From positions 1-54,533 of the forward strand of contig PYJD01000029.1 in assembly GCA_003635315.1 (NCBI GenBank): a stretch of DNA of 54,533 bases, read 5' to 3'. Origin of the DNA: Candidatus Poribacteria bacterium (GTDB lineage: Bacteria > Poribacteria > WGA-4E > WGA-3G). The notes beneath the pieces were generated by a model. It ran no database searches. It was not told the origin of the DNA and saw nothing but the letters and a program-made list of their open reading frames with translations. The translations under genes were made by a program, and so were the position numbers. Positions 32,591 to 44,000 of the stretch are shown here, piece after piece (positions within the stretch are counted from its first letter, which is position 1; the number at the start of each line of letters is the position of its first letter).

Positions 32591-35500
32591 ATGCATGAGA
32601 TTTCTCAAACACACCCCTCTACTCCGTCTGGAAATAAACCGTTCGTACCCCAGTTAATTACTTCTACATCAATTATAGTTGTTATCCTAATCTTGGGATT
32701 TGGATACAACAAGACATTAGCACATTTTCAGCAACCCTATAATCTTGATGGTAATACAGAGATAAAGGTTGGCGTTGTTGAAGTGCCTATTCTAAAGAAC
32801 CCTACATTGATATCAGGCGTTCAAAAAAAAGATGGGTATGCTAACGCACAAAACCTAAAACCTGTTCCAGAGCATGAACCCAACACACCATCAACACCTG
32901 CGGTAGGAACAGTAGAAAAATATCCGCAATGGCATCTACCAAAACAAGCAAAAATGCGTTTAGGGAAAGGTGGAATGGAATCAATTCAGTTTTCTCCAGA
33001 TGGAAAACAGCTTATAGTTGGTAGTCGCATCGGTGTTTGGCACTACGATGTAAAAACAGGTGAAGAGATTTCACTTATCCCAAATATGCGTGGGGTAGTT
33101 GTGTATTCACCCGATAGTCGTTTTATGGCATCTGGTGGAGGAGATCCTCTTTCAAGTGTTGGGGGTAGTCACCTCGAAAGAGGTGTGGTGTTGTGGGATA
33201 CAGGAAGAGAGAGTGAAGTTAAGATACAGGATGAATTACCACCTGCATCAGTTATCCGTTTCTCAAATGATAGCAAAATATTAGTTTTTCTCAGTAAGTC
33301 AAGGGATACAATTTATAGAATTGATGTTGAGACTGGAAATATAAAAACGACAAAAATGGAAGAAAGACCGGGAATCCTCCACCTTGAAAAATATGCTCTT
33401 ACAGAAAATAAAATCGCTATTGGGAGTAGAAATGGAAGAATTGAGTTGTGGGACACAATGACTGGTACAAGAATATCAACGCTCAGGGAAATTCCGAAGA
33501 AAATTATTTTGCCGAATAATCTTCTAACAACAAACCATGCACTCACGCTGAAATTTTCTTCGGATGGCAGGAAACTCGCTACTGGAATTATGGACGCCAC
33601 CGTACAACTATGGGATACCTCCACAGGAGATGTATTGAGAGTTTTTCAAAAACCTATAGAAGGGAATATATGGGGTGTTCCATGGGAAAATCCTGAGGAT
33701 GTAATAAAAAATCCTATGAAGAATGAGTACAATAGTATTCCTATCGCTTTGGCGTTTTCACCTGATGGCACACTGCTCGCATGTGGTAGTGAAGATAGTA
33801 CTATTAAATTGTGGAATACTGCTACCGGTGAATTATGGAAAATCTTCACAGGGCATATCAGTGACGTTGGTATGTTAGTGTTTTCTCCAGATGGTAATAC
33901 ACTCGCAAGTGCCAGCGATGATGGTACTGTTCGATTTTGGGATATTAAATTACGGAAAGCAAGCAACACCAAAATCACTGGACACATGTCTATAAGAACT
34001 GCATCTATGTTAAAGGATAGCTACAGTCTGGTGAGTGTGTTGGATACCGGAATAATTTCTGTTTGGGATCTGAAAAATTCACTAAAAACAACTTCCATAT
34101 CTAAATTTACACTTGAAGGTATGGAGTATAGGGGTATGTATAGAAGCCTTGAGTTATCATCTGATGGAACAAAACTCCTCAATGTTGGGATACAAAGTGA
34201 TCCATCCAAACCAAACTATAAACACGATATACTACGTTTGACAGATGTTAACACAGGACGCGAATTGTCTACTTTCCCACCTATATCCGGAAGGAAAACT
34301 TCTCCTGACGGGAAGAATTTAGCTGGAAGAGAAGATAATAAGATCCAATTATTTAATATAGAAACAGGTGAAAAACGCGAGATAATTACATCAAACCACT
34401 TCGATGATTCCGATGTACAGAAACCACAAATCAACACATTGGCATTTTCCTCAGATGGAGAAAAGATTATCACTGGTACAAAAGGTGGACATGTACAGTT
34501 GTGGGATGTGGAAACAGGAAAAGAGTTGAGTTCTTTCTTTGAGGAATGGCAACCGAGTGATATTAATAAACGAGAATCTATTCTACATTTCGCTTTTTCT
34601 TCAGACAGTTCTCTGATTGCTGTGGGTAGTAGTAAACGGATACGGTTGATAGAAAGTGCCAAACAGTCTCATTTAAAAGAAATAGTATATACTGACGAAG
34701 AGGATGGTGAGACATTTATCTTTTCACCTGATGACAAAGTGCTGATTGTCGGTTACAGTGGTGGCAAAATTCGTTTCTGGGATGTTGCAACTGGAGATTT
34801 ACGCACTACACTTCAGGGACACACTGTTTCAGTGGATGATCTATCTTTTTCACATGATAACAAAACCCTAATGAGTGTTGGTGGGGATGTTATTCTGTTA
34901 TGGGAGTGGGAGAAAATCCTTAAGAATACTCGCGAAAATGAATCTGAACTGAACCTTTTCACTGAAGAAAAATCAACAGACGCTATACTGCAGTTCAATG
35001 AACAATCTTTACATCCAGCAAAAACTTCAGACCGGCTTTTGACGAAGGTAGAGGTATATCTTGCAAACGAATGGTATGAAGCAGCATTAGAAGAATTTAC
35101 CAAATACCTAACGGGTATAATTGATGATGGAGATGAGAAATTCACGACATCACCAAATTTTCAACGTGAGTTATTCGCAAAAATTGGTAAAGCCGGCAAA
35201 GACATACAAGACAAAGAGGGATACGTTGAAATGGTGAGAAGATTGATTGAAAGTATCCCTGATAGTCTGAATATCCAAGTAAATGGACATCTGGTTCTGG
35301 CAAAATTCTATCACCATCATGGCATGCTTAATAAGGCAAAGGAACATATTCAAAAAATTGACTCCTTCACTGCAAATCTCCAAACAGAGAGTTTTAGGTT
35401 GCGATTGAATATCTATCTCAGTTTGGTTAACTATTATTATGATATTGAATTGCCTGAGAAATGTGAGGAATATATTCAGAAAATAGATGATATGATTGCT

Positions 35501-36127
35501 GAACTGGATCCTAATAAATTGGATAACCTGAAACTCCAATTAGAAGCTAACTTTGGTTTAGCAGACTATTATCTTGAGCATGGCATGCCTGAGGAAGCAG
35601 CGGTACACATTCAAAAAACAGGTTTTGTTACTGAAGATGCTTGGATGGTCCTTGGTCCATTTGACAACGGTGACGGAATCGGTTACAACACACCATACAT
35701 TCCTGAAGACATTACAGAGATTGATTCAAAAATAAGATATGATGGACAGAATGAACCAGTGAATTGGAAGAGGTTTACCGATGCTAAGATAGACGGATAT
35801 ATCTATCTCCCCAAAAAAAATGTAAAATGGCAAGTCACCTATGCTTTTGCAACCGTTACCTCTCCTGATACACGTGAAGTTGAATTCCGCTTTGATAGCG
35901 AAGATCAAGGAAAACTATGGCTAAATGGCAAAGAGGAATTTTCTCATACAAAGACATTTCCAGTGAGAATTGATACATACACATTTCCAGTAACCCTCAA
36001 ACAAGGGAAGAATAGTATTCTTGTGAAGGTATGTCTTGAATATACGAGATGTGCTTTTACCCTGCGGATTACTGACAAAAACGGACATGCTTTTGAAGAT
36101 TTAGTCATCAATCGTGCGACACAGTAA
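32591..36127 (+). CDS. Membrane-anchored WD40 protein lacking the sigma part (1178 residues)
   Basis: It starts at ATG 32591, 23 bases after the GH32 stop. Residues 1-50 ('MHEISQTHPSTPSGNKPFVPQLI', helix about 20-38, 'HFQQPYNLD') align with the segment just after region 4 in the sigma/WD40 fusions, so this is the same protein without its sigma factor. WD40 repeats cover about 120-790. A helical TPR-like stretch (about 820-1000) and a C-terminal beta-sandwich follow ('AWMVLGPFDNGDGIGY', 'FRFDSEDQGKLWLNGKEEF', 'LVKVCLEYTRCAFTLRITD'), a domain common in outside proteins of planctomycete-like bacteria. The bases before the ATG (ACGGCAAACATC) still resemble the sigma-gene sequence. Confidence 0.85.
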   Translation: MHEISQTHPSTPSGNKPFVPQLITSTSIIVVILILGFGYNKTLAHFQQPYNLDGNTEIKVGVVEVPILKNPTLISGVQKKDGYANAQNLKPVPEHEPNTPSTPAVGTVEKYPQWHLPKQAKMRLGKGGMESIQFSPDGKQLIVGSRIGVWHYDVKTGEEISLIPNMRGVVVYSPDSRFMASGGGDPLSSVGGSHLERGVVLWDTGRESEVKIQDELPPASVIRFSNDSKILVFLSKSRDTIYRIDVETGNIKTTKMEERPGILHLEKYALTENKIAIGSRNGRIELWDTMTGTRISTLREIPKKIILPNNLLTTNHALTLKFSSDGRKLATGIMDATVQLWDTSTGDVLRVFQKPIEGNIWGVPWENPEDVIKNPMKNEYNSIPIALAFSPDGTLLACGSEDSTIKLWNTATGELWKIFTGHISDVGMLVFSPDGNTLASASDDGTVRFWDIKLRKASNTKITGHMSIRTASMLKDSYSLVSVLDTGIISVWDLKNSLKTTSISKFTLEGMEYRGMYRSLELSSDGTKLLNVGIQSDPSKPNYKHDILRLTDVNTGRELSTFPPISGRKTSPDGKNLAGREDNKIQLFNIETGEKREIITSNHFDDSDVQKPQINTLAFSSDGEKIITGTKGGHVQLWDVETGKELSSFFEEWQPSDINKRESILHFAFSSDSSLIAVGSSKRIRLIESAKQSHLKEIVYTDEEDGETFIFSPDDKVLIVGYSGGKIRFWDVATGDLRTTLQGHTVSVDDLSFSHDNKTLMSVGGDVILLWEWEKILKNTRENESELNLFTEEKSTDAILQFNEQSLHPAKTSDRLLTKVEVYLANEWYEAALEEFTKYLTGIIDDGDEKFTTSPNFQRELFAKIGKAGKDIQDKEGYVEMVRRLIESIPDSLNIQVNGHLVLAKFYHHHGMLNKAKEHIQKIDSFTANLQTESFRLRLNIYLSLVNYYYDIELPEKCEEYIQKIDDMIAELDPNKLDNLKLQLEANFGLADYYLEHGMPEEAAVHIQKTGFVTEDAWMVLGPFDNGDGIGYNTPYIPEDITEIDSKIRYDGQNEPVNWKRFTDAKIDGYIYLPKKNVKWQVTYAFATVTSPDTREVEFRFDSEDQGKLWLNGKEEFSHTKTFPVRIDTYTFPVTLKQGKNSILVKVCLEYTRCAFTLRITDKNGHAFEDLVINRATQ

Positions 36128-36275
36128 ACAGAGTTATTTAGTTTTAATGTTTTTGACGGCTTTTGCAATTAACGTGAATTTGACGCGCATGCTGCTCCTC
36201 TGGGGTTTGGACTTGGATACCCATACACGAACTACACATTCCGCACCGCTACCAAATATCAAACACACGTTATGT

Positions 36276-36394
36276 TATACCATTTCTATTTTAATATATG
36301 CCATTATATCACACTCTCCTCTGTAGGAGGGAATTCCGATTCCCGATCTTCTTTACAACGGATAATGGCAAAACTATTATTTGAAATGGTATTA
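36276..36394. mobile_element. MITE-like element, copy C (119 bp, inverted relative to B)
   Basis: Ends TATACCATTTCTA and TTGAAATGGTATTA. The reverse complement matches copy B along nearly its full length. It sits between two WD40 genes, 150 bases before the start of the second sigma fusion, and does not touch the candidate ECF promoter. Confidence 0.75.
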
Positions 36395-36445
36395 TTAGAG
36401 ATGAATAATGCATTGATTTGTGTGAAAGGTTTGCCAATCTCATGC

Positions 36446-36483
36446 AAAAATTATGCACCCGTTTCCGTTTCAGGTCGCGTCAC
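36446..36483 (+). promoter_or_regulatory. Candidate ECF promoter of the second sigma/WD40 gene
   Basis: AAAATTATGCACC, 16 bases containing GTTTCA, then CGCGTCAC (36476-36483). The same blocks lie before the gene at 30923. The ATG at 36527 follows after about 43 bases. Confidence 0.5.
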
Positions 36484-36526
36484 AGAGAATAAAGAGGTTA
36501 TGAAACATGTATAGTAGAGGTGACGA

Positions 36527-39500
36527 ATGAACCACAACGATACCGAACTTATCAAACTTACACTTGAAGGCGATGACGACGCTTTTTCTAAGTTGGTGGA
36601 AAAATATCGGAAGCAGGTACACGCACTTGCATGGCGGTATATCTGTGATTTCCATATCGCTGAGGAAATTACACAAGATGCATTCCTAAAAGCATATAGA
36701 CGATTGAAAACCTTAAAGGATCCACAGCGATTTGCCGGGTGGATGTATGTGATTACAAGACGTTGCTGCTTGTCGTGGTTGCGTAAAAAACGTCCACAGA
36801 CACAGTCATTTGAACAGATGGAACAAGCAGACAATGAGAAAATTGAAGAAACCATATATTCTGAATATGTGGTTACGGAAAAAGAACAGTCCACGGCAGA
36901 AACACAACGCTATGTTGTCAAAAAGCTACTCGCTAAACTGCAGGAGAGTGATCGCACTATTGTGACATTACATTACTATGGAGATATGTCATGTAATGAG
37001 ATTAGTGAGTTTTTAGGTGTGTCAGCAAATACGATTAAGAGCCGACTACGTCGAGCAAGACAACGATTAATGAAACATGAACCCTTCATAAAAGAAGCAT
37101 TGGAAAACTATAAAATTACCCCAAACCTAACGGAAAACATCATGCGGGAGATCGCCAAAGCGGACCCCGTAGCTCCATCAACCAACAAACCGTTTGTCCC
37201 TTGGTTAGTCGCTGCCTCAACGCTGGTAGTTGTATTGATAATGTTAGGTATTGGCAGCAATAAAAATTTGGCTCTTTTTCAGCAACCGTATAGTTTAGAT
37301 GCCAGTTCAGAGCTCTCGGTTGAAATCGTAGAGGCTCCTGTAGTAGATAAGTTTGTGTTAGAACAGAATGCGCATCAACAAGTTAAAAATAATAACCCAC
37401 AACCTGAAATTCCTGTTCCTAAACTACAACATGATAATGCACAACTACTATCTGCTGAAATAGGAGAGGAGAATAAAATGGAGAATTACCCTCAATGGCA
37501 TCTGCCAAAAGAAGCCAAAATGCGTTTAGGGAAGGGCGGAATGGGTGCAATTCATTTCTCTCCTGATGGCTCACAACTCACAATAGGGAGCCGAATTGGT
37601 GTATGGGTATACGATGTAAAAACCGGAGAAGAGGTATCTCTAATTCCAAATCTGTATGGTGCTATCGCATATTCTCCTGATGGACGTTTCATCGCATCTG
37701 GTGGAGGAGACCCGATCACAAGTTTTGGAGGAAGTCATTTGGAGAAAGGAGTCGTGTTGTGGAATGTAACAACAGCCAGTGAAGTTTCAGTGAATCAGGT
37801 ATTACCTCCTGCAATAGTGATCCGATTCTCAAATGATAGCAAAACACTTGTATTTTTGAGTATGTCAAGAGAAACAATATATAGGGTGAATGTAGAAACC
37901 GGTGAAACAACTACTACAAAGTTAGGAGAAAGACCCGGATACCTGAGCCTTGAAAATTACGCACTTACAGAAGATAAAATTGCTATCGGAAGTGATGATG
38001 GACGAATTGAGTTGTGGGATACAACGACGGGTACAAAGTTATCAACACTCAGGGAATTTGGCAAAGAAATTCGAATGCCTAATTATTTCGTTGAGAATAA
38101 CCAAGCACTCACTATGAAATTCACTCCTGACGGCACGCGACTCGCAACTGGAAACTTAGATACATCCCTACAACTATGGGATACAGAGACAGGTGAAGAA
38201 TTGATTGTTTACCAAAAACCTATTGTAGAAGATAAAACTTGGAAAGTACGTATTGAAAATGGTAAAGAAATTGTAAATAACCCCATGAAAAACGAGAGGA
38301 AGGGAAGACCAACGGTATTGGCGTTCTCTCCAGATGGAACTATACTCGCATGTGGAAGTGAAGATAGCACTATTAAATTGTGGAATACGCTTACAGGAGA
38401 ATTGATGGCGACGTTCACGGGGCATTACAGTATGGTAGGATCATTAGCATTTTCACCTGATGGGAACACGCTCGCAAGTGGTGGGTCAGAGGGAACTGTC
38501 AGGTTTTGGGATATAAAAAAAAGAAAACCCATACAGAAACGTATTTCAGGACACATGTATATGAGTACAGCATCTATTGTAAATGATGGTTCAAAATTGG
38601 TGAGTGTTTCTGCCGACGGTATTATTACAGTTTGGGATCTGAAGAATTCACAAAAAACAACTTCTATCACAAAATCAATGCTTGAAAAACCATTATATTG
38701 GAGAAGATACAGACCTGTTGTCTTATCACCTGATGGAACAATTCTCGCTGTCCACGGAAAACAAAGTGATCCAACTAAACCAGACTATAATAGACGGATA
38801 ACTCGTTTGTCTGATGTTAACACAGGTCGTGAACTAAAGGTTTTACCAAGTGGTTATAGCGAGGTATTTTCTCCTGATGGTAAAACACTAATCAACTGTA
38901 CTGGTAATAAAATCCGCTTATTGAATATTGAAACTGGAGCAGAACGTGAGATTGTCACCTCAGAACACGACGAAGATTCTGATGAGCGCAAACCTCATAT
39001 CAGAACTGTCGCTTTTTCACCAGATGGAAAAATGATTGTCAGCGGTACTATGGGTGGACAAGTTCAGTTGTGGGACGTGGAAACTGGAGCAGAATTAACT
39101 TCTTTCTTTCAGGAGACACCACCAAAGGGTAATTCATACAGTGAACCAATCCATAACTTAGATTTCTCTTCAGACGGTTCTCTGATTGCTGTAGGTAGTA
39201 GTAAACGGCTGCGTTTGATAGGAAGGGCAAAACAACCCCATTTTAGAGAGGTTGCTTTTGATAATAAAAGTTCTTCTGATATATCTATTTTTTCACCAGA
39301 TAATACAATACTAATTGTCGGCTTTTGGGGTGGTAATATTGAACTATGGGATGTTTCTACTGGAGATTTACTCACTACACTTGAGGGACATACAGTGTCA
39401 GTGGAAGATTTATCTTTTACACATGATAACAAAACACTTATTAGTGTTGGTGGTGCTACCATCCTATTTTGGGATTGGGAAAAAGTTCTGACGAATTTAA

Positions 39501-40723
39501 AAGAAACGTATCAAGAACGTAAACCTGAAGTGAACATTCTTACTGAAAATCAATCAACAGAAACTGTATGGCAATTTCTTGAACATTCAACACACAAACC
39601 AAAAATATCTGATCATATCTTGACGAATGGTGAAGTATATCTGGCAAACGAATGGTTTGAAGAAGCGTTTATAGAATTTACCAAATATCTATCGGCTGCA
39701 GAATATCAACCACCTGCAGATAATCAAAATGATCAGAATGTTACAACATCCCCGGTTTTTCAATATGAGTTATTCGCAAAAATTGGCAAAATTGGCAAAA
39801 ATATACAAGACAAAGACGGTTTTGTCAATATGATGAATAAATTGATTGATTATTTCTCTCATAGTCTGAGTATCCGATTAAATGCACATCTGGTTTTAGT
39901 TGAATTCTATCACGATCAGGGTATGCTTCAAAAGGCGGAGGCACATACTCAAGAAGTTGATTCTATAATTCCAATACTTACGACAGAAAGTTATACCTTC
40001 CAGATTGATGTTTACCTTAGTATGGCTGTATATTATCATAAAAGAGGAATGATTGAGAAGTCAGATGAGTTCATAAGAAAAATCGACTCGATTATTCATA
40101 ACCTCACCCCTGAGCAACAAAGAAGTACAAACTTTGTTTTAGCAGAAGTTTATCGTGTTTATCGTAATAGTGATAGTGGAATGAAGGCAAACACATACAT
40201 ACAGAAAACAGGATTTATTCCTAAAGATTCATGGATGATTCTGGGGCGATTCGATAATGCTGGTAGAAGCGGTTTTGATACAGCATTCATCCCTGAAAAC
40301 ATCACTGAGATAGATTTGGATGCGAAATACCATGGACTTAATAAGGAAGTGAGTTGGAAAAAATGCACAGATGATTCACTAAACGGGTATATCGGGTTTG
40401 GAAAGGATGTTGATTGGTGTGTCACCTATGCTTTTGTCACCTTCACTTCACCTGATAATCGGGAAGCACAATTCCGCTTTGATAGTGATGATCAAGGAAA
40501 GGTATGGCTAAATGGTGAAGAGGTATTCACACATACAGAAACACATAGCGCAGTAATTGACAGATACATTACTCCTATAACGCTAAAACAAGGAAAGAAC
40601 AGTATTCTTGTCAAAGTGTGTCAGGAAGAAGGTGGTTGGGGATTTTATTTACGGATCACCGACCCAGATGGCAACGCCTTTGATGATTTAGATTTCCAAA
40701 GCGCGATGCTGAAAAAAGAGTGA
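36527..40723 (+). CDS. ECF-type sigma factor - transmembrane helix - WD40 - TPR - beta-sandwich fusion (1398 residues)
   Basis: The longest member of the family. Sigma region 2 spans residues 18-88 ('EEITQDAFLKAYRRLKTL', 'FAGWMYVITRRCCLSWLRKKR') and region 4 residues 133-185 ('MSCNEISEFLGVSANTIKSRLRRARQRL'). The membrane helix is at 223-243 ('FVPWLVAASTLVVVLIML'), after which 'LALFQQPYSLDASSELSVEIVEAPVV' opens the outside part. WD40 repeats run from about 320 to 985, then TPR-like helices, then the same C-terminal beta-sandwich as in the genes at 32591 and 41036. An internal ATG (residue 206, base 37142) with GGAAAA before it matches the start of the shortened relatives. Outside sensing with inside transcription control is the likely role; how the signal crosses is unknown. 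Confidence 0.9.
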   Translation: MNHNDTELIKLTLEGDDDAFSKLVEKYRKQVHALAWRYICDFHIAEEITQDAFLKAYRRLKTLKDPQRFAGWMYVITRRCCLSWLRKKRPQTQSFEQMEQADNEKIEETIYSEYVVTEKEQSTAETQRYVVKKLLAKLQESDRTIVTLHYYGDMSCNEISEFLGVSANTIKSRLRRARQRLMKHEPFIKEALENYKITPNLTENIMREIAKADPVAPSTNKPFVPWLVAASTLVVVLIMLGIGSNKNLALFQQPYSLDASSELSVEIVEAPVVDKFVLEQNAHQQVKNNNPQPEIPVPKLQHDNAQLLSAEIGEENKMENYPQWHLPKEAKMRLGKGGMGAIHFSPDGSQLTIGSRIGVWVYDVKTGEEVSLIPNLYGAIAYSPDGRFIASGGGDPITSFGGSHLEKGVVLWNVTTASEVSVNQVLPPAIVIRFSNDSKTLVFLSMSRETIYRVNVETGETTTTKLGERPGYLSLENYALTEDKIAIGSDDGRIELWDTTTGTKLSTLREFGKEIRMPNYFVENNQALTMKFTPDGTRLATGNLDTSLQLWDTETGEELIVYQKPIVEDKTWKVRIENGKEIVNNPMKNERKGRPTVLAFSPDGTILACGSEDSTIKLWNTLTGELMATFTGHYSMVGSLAFSPDGNTLASGGSEGTVRFWDIKKRKPIQKRISGHMYMSTASIVNDGSKLVSVSADGIITVWDLKNSQKTTSITKSMLEKPLYWRRYRPVVLSPDGTILAVHGKQSDPTKPDYNRRITRLSDVNTGRELKVLPSGYSEVFSPDGKTLINCTGNKIRLLNIETGAEREIVTSEHDEDSDERKPHIRTVAFSPDGKMIVSGTMGGQVQLWDVETGAELTSFFQETPPKGNSYSEPIHNLDFSSDGSLIAVGSSKRLRLIGRAKQPHFREVAFDNKSSSDISIFSPDNTILIVGFWGGNIELWDVSTGDLLTTLEGHTVSVEDLSFTHDNKTLISVGGATILFWDWEKVLTNLKETYQERKPEVNILTENQSTETVWQFLEHSTHKPKISDHILTNGEVYLANEWFEEAFIEFTKYLSAAEYQPPADNQNDQNVTTSPVFQYELFAKIGKIGKNIQDKDGFVNMMNKLIDYFSHSLSIRLNAHLVLVEFYHDQGMLQKAEAHTQEVDSIIPILTTESYTFQIDVYLSMAVYYHKRGMIEKSDEFIRKIDSIIHNLTPEQQRSTNFVLAEVYRVYRNSDSGMKANTYIQKTGFIPKDSWMILGRFDNAGRSGFDTAFIPENITEIDLDAKYHGLNKEVSWKKCTDDSLNGYIGFGKDVDWCVTYAFVTFTSPDNREAQFRFDSDDQGKVWLNGEEVFTHTETHSAVIDRYITPITLKQGKNSILVKVCQEEGGWGFYLRITDPDGNAFDDLDFQSAMLKKE
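37130..37144 (+). promoter_or_regulatory. Possible internal translation start in the sigma/WD40 gene
   Basis: CGGAAAACATC precedes in-frame ATG 37142. The same bases precede the ATGs that open the sigma-less genes at 32591 and 41036. It could give a second, sigma-free product from this gene. Confidence 0.35.
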
Positions 40724-40788
40724 TATTTTCGTTGTATAGCAGATTGGATTGAAGCTTAAGGTTCATTCTTACAAAATATATGTGAACT

Positions 40789-41015
40789 TATACCATTTCT
40801 AAGATATATTATGACATATAAACATCAACCACCAAACCCGGTAGGAGTTAATTTTGCACCTTTTCCCAGACCCGGTAGGTTCGGTTTGATGAAGTTTAAA
40901 TAAATCTTTCGGTAATCCAGACAATAAAATCACCGTAGGGGCGGCCAAATTAAATATAAAAAAGTCCCCACCCGTATATTACCGAATGAATAAATTAATC
41001 TTCATGTAACCGAAC
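40789..41015. mobile_element. MITE-like element, copy D (right end missing)
   Basis: The left end TATACCATTTCTAAGATATATTATG and interior (ACCCGGTAGGAG, ACCGAATGAATAAATTAA) match copy E at 52202-52427. The homology stops near 41015, after which sequence of the WD40 gene begins, so the right end has been lost. The junction lies 20-25 bases before ATG 41036. Confidence 0.75.
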
Positions 41016-41035
41016 TAAATCTAACGGAAAACATC

Positions 41036-44000
41036 ATGCGTAAGATCACCAAAGCGGATCCTATAGTTTCATCAACCAGAAAACCCTCTTTCCCCTGGTT
41101 AATCGCCACCTCAACATTGGTTGTTGTATTGATAATGTTAGGTATAGGCAGTAATAAAAATTTGGCACTTTTTCAGCATGTGCATCAACAAGTGGAAAAT
41201 AATAACCCACAACCTGAAAATCCTGTTCCTAATCTACAACATGATAATGCACAACTACCATCTGCTGAAATAGGAGAAAAGAACAATATGGAAAATTACC
41301 CACAATGGCATCTACCAAAAGAAGCCAAAATGCGTTTAGGGAAAGGTGGATTGGGGACTATTCATTTCTCACCTGATGGCTCACAACTCGCAGTGGGGAG
41401 TCGCATCGGTGTATGGCACTACGATGTAAAAACAGGAGAAGAGATCTCTCTAATTCCAAATATGTATGGTGCTATTGCGTATTCTCCTGATGGACGTTTC
41501 ATCGCATCTGGTGGAGGAGACCCAATCACAAGTCTTGGAGGAAGTCATCTGGAGAAGGGAGTCGTGTTGTGGAATGTAGCAACAGCGAGTGAAGTACCGG
41601 TTAAAGAAGAATTACCTCCTGCAAGTGTGATCCGATTCTCAAATGATAGCAAAATACTTGTATTTTTGAGTATGTCAAGAGAAACAATATATAGGGTGAA
41701 TGTAGAGACCGGTGAAACAACTACTACAAAGTTAGATGAAAGACCCGGATACCTACATCGTGAAGATTACGCACTTACAGAAGATAAAATTGCTATCGGA
41801 AGTGATGATGGACGAATTGAGTTGTGGGATACAACGACAGGCACAAAGTTATCAACACTCAGGGAATTTGGTAAAGAAATTCAAATGCCTAATTATTTCG
41901 TTGAGAATAACCGAGCACTCACTATGAAATTCACACCTGACGGCACGCGACTCGCAACTGGAAACTTAGATACATCCGTACAACTATGGGACACATCCAC
42001 AGGGGAAGAATTGATTGTCTTCCAAAAGCCTATAGAAGGGAATATGTGGAGTATATCACCGGAAAATGGTAAAGAAATCGTAAATAATCCTATGAAGGAC
42101 GAAACGTTGTCAAGACCTACCGTATTGGCATTCTCTCCAGATGGCACACTACTCGCATGTGGTAGTGAAGATAGTACAATCAAATTATGGAATGCTGTTA
42201 CTGGAGAATTAAGGGCTACTTTCACAGGTCATCTCGATGCTGTTGGTCCGTTAGTGTTTTCTCCAGATGGAAAAACGCTTGCAAGTGCAAGCGGTGATGG
42301 TACTGTCCGTTTTTGGGATATAAATTCACGTGAAGCACTAAATAACAAAATCGTCGGACACATGTGGCAAAGAACCACATCTATGTTAGATGATAGTTCC
42401 AAGTTTACCAGCGTTTCCTCTAACGGGATTATCACCCTTTGGGATCTGGAGAATCTACAAAAAAGTACTATTCAAACTAAAGCTACACTTGAAGAACCAT
42501 TGTATTGGGGTATGTATAGACATTATGTGTTATCACCTGATGGAACAATACTCGCAAATCAAGGTAGACAAAGCAATCCCTCTAAACCGGATTTTAATAG
42601 TGATGTATTTCGCTTGACAGATGTCAGTACAGGACATGAATTGAAAATATTTCCCGAAGGAAGGGGTAGTGTTTTTTCACCAGATGGAAAAACCATAGCT
42701 GGATGGGGAGGTAATAAAATCCATTTGTTGAATGTTGAAACAGGTGAAATGAGTGAGATAATCATTGCTGAAGAATCCGATGAACATACACCGACTCTCA
42801 ATGTTTTTGCATTCTCACCAGACGGGAAAATTGTCACCGGAACTGATGGAGGACTTGTTCAGATGTGGGATCCGAAAACAGGAATTCAATTATCTTCTTT
42901 TTTACAAGAACAACCACCAATTGATGGAAGATATCAGGATCCTATTACAAACTTCGCGTTTTCTTCAGATGGTTCGCTACTGGCAGTTGGAAGCAGGAAA
43001 AAGATTCGTTTATTAGGTAGTCCGAACCTACCCCATTTTGACGAAGTCCTGTACGCAAATCAAAATTTCTCCGATAACATGTTGTTTTCACCAGATAATA
43101 CAATACTAATTGTCGGTTTTTGGAGTGGAAAAATTGAATTATGGGATGTTCCTACTGGCGATTTACTCACTATTCTTGATGGACACTCCTTATCTATAGA
43201 TGATATGAAGTTCTCCCAAGATAATAAGACGCTTGTGAGTGGTGGAGATGGTACTATTCTGTTATGGGATTGGGAAAAAATACGCAGGAGTGTTCGAGGA
43301 GATAATCAAGAGCACCAACATAATAAAAATGGTTCTACCAGAGAAAAGGTCATACAGTTCATTGAAGATTCTTCACAGCCAGCAAAAAGTACTGACCATG
43401 TCTTGACGAAAGGTGAGGTATATCTCGCAAACGAATGGTATGATGTCGCTTTAGAAGAATTTACAAGATACCTAACTGCCGCAGATTATCGAGACAAAAT
43501 TGATCAGAATATCACAACATCTCCAAAATTTCAGCGCGAACTCTTTGAAAAAATTAGTAAAGCCGGTAAAGACATACATGACAAAGAGGGTTTTGTTGAA
43601 ATGGTGAGTAAACTTATTGAACTTATCCCAGATAATCTGAGTATCCAAGTGAATGGACATATTGTTCTGGCAAAATTCTTTCACCATAATGGTATGCTTG
43701 AAAAGATGGAGGAACAAAATCAGAAAATCCATTCCATAACAGCAAATCTGCATACACAGAGTTTTAGGCTACGTTTGAATATCTATCTCAGTTTGGTTAA
43801 CTATTATCATGGTATTGAATTGCCTGAGGAACGTGAGACACATATTCAGATGATAAATGATATGATTGCTGAACTTGATCCGAATCAATCGTATCCTCTG
43901 AAACTTCAGTTAGAAGCCAACTTTGGATTAGCTGACTTTTACAATGATCAGGATCTGCCTGAGAAAGCAGCGGAGCAAATTCAAAAAACAGGTTTTGTTA

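Noticed and set aside
36114..36326. 70-residue ORF after the WD40 gene
   Set aside because: It runs into MITE copy C, has no family features and no ribosome site.
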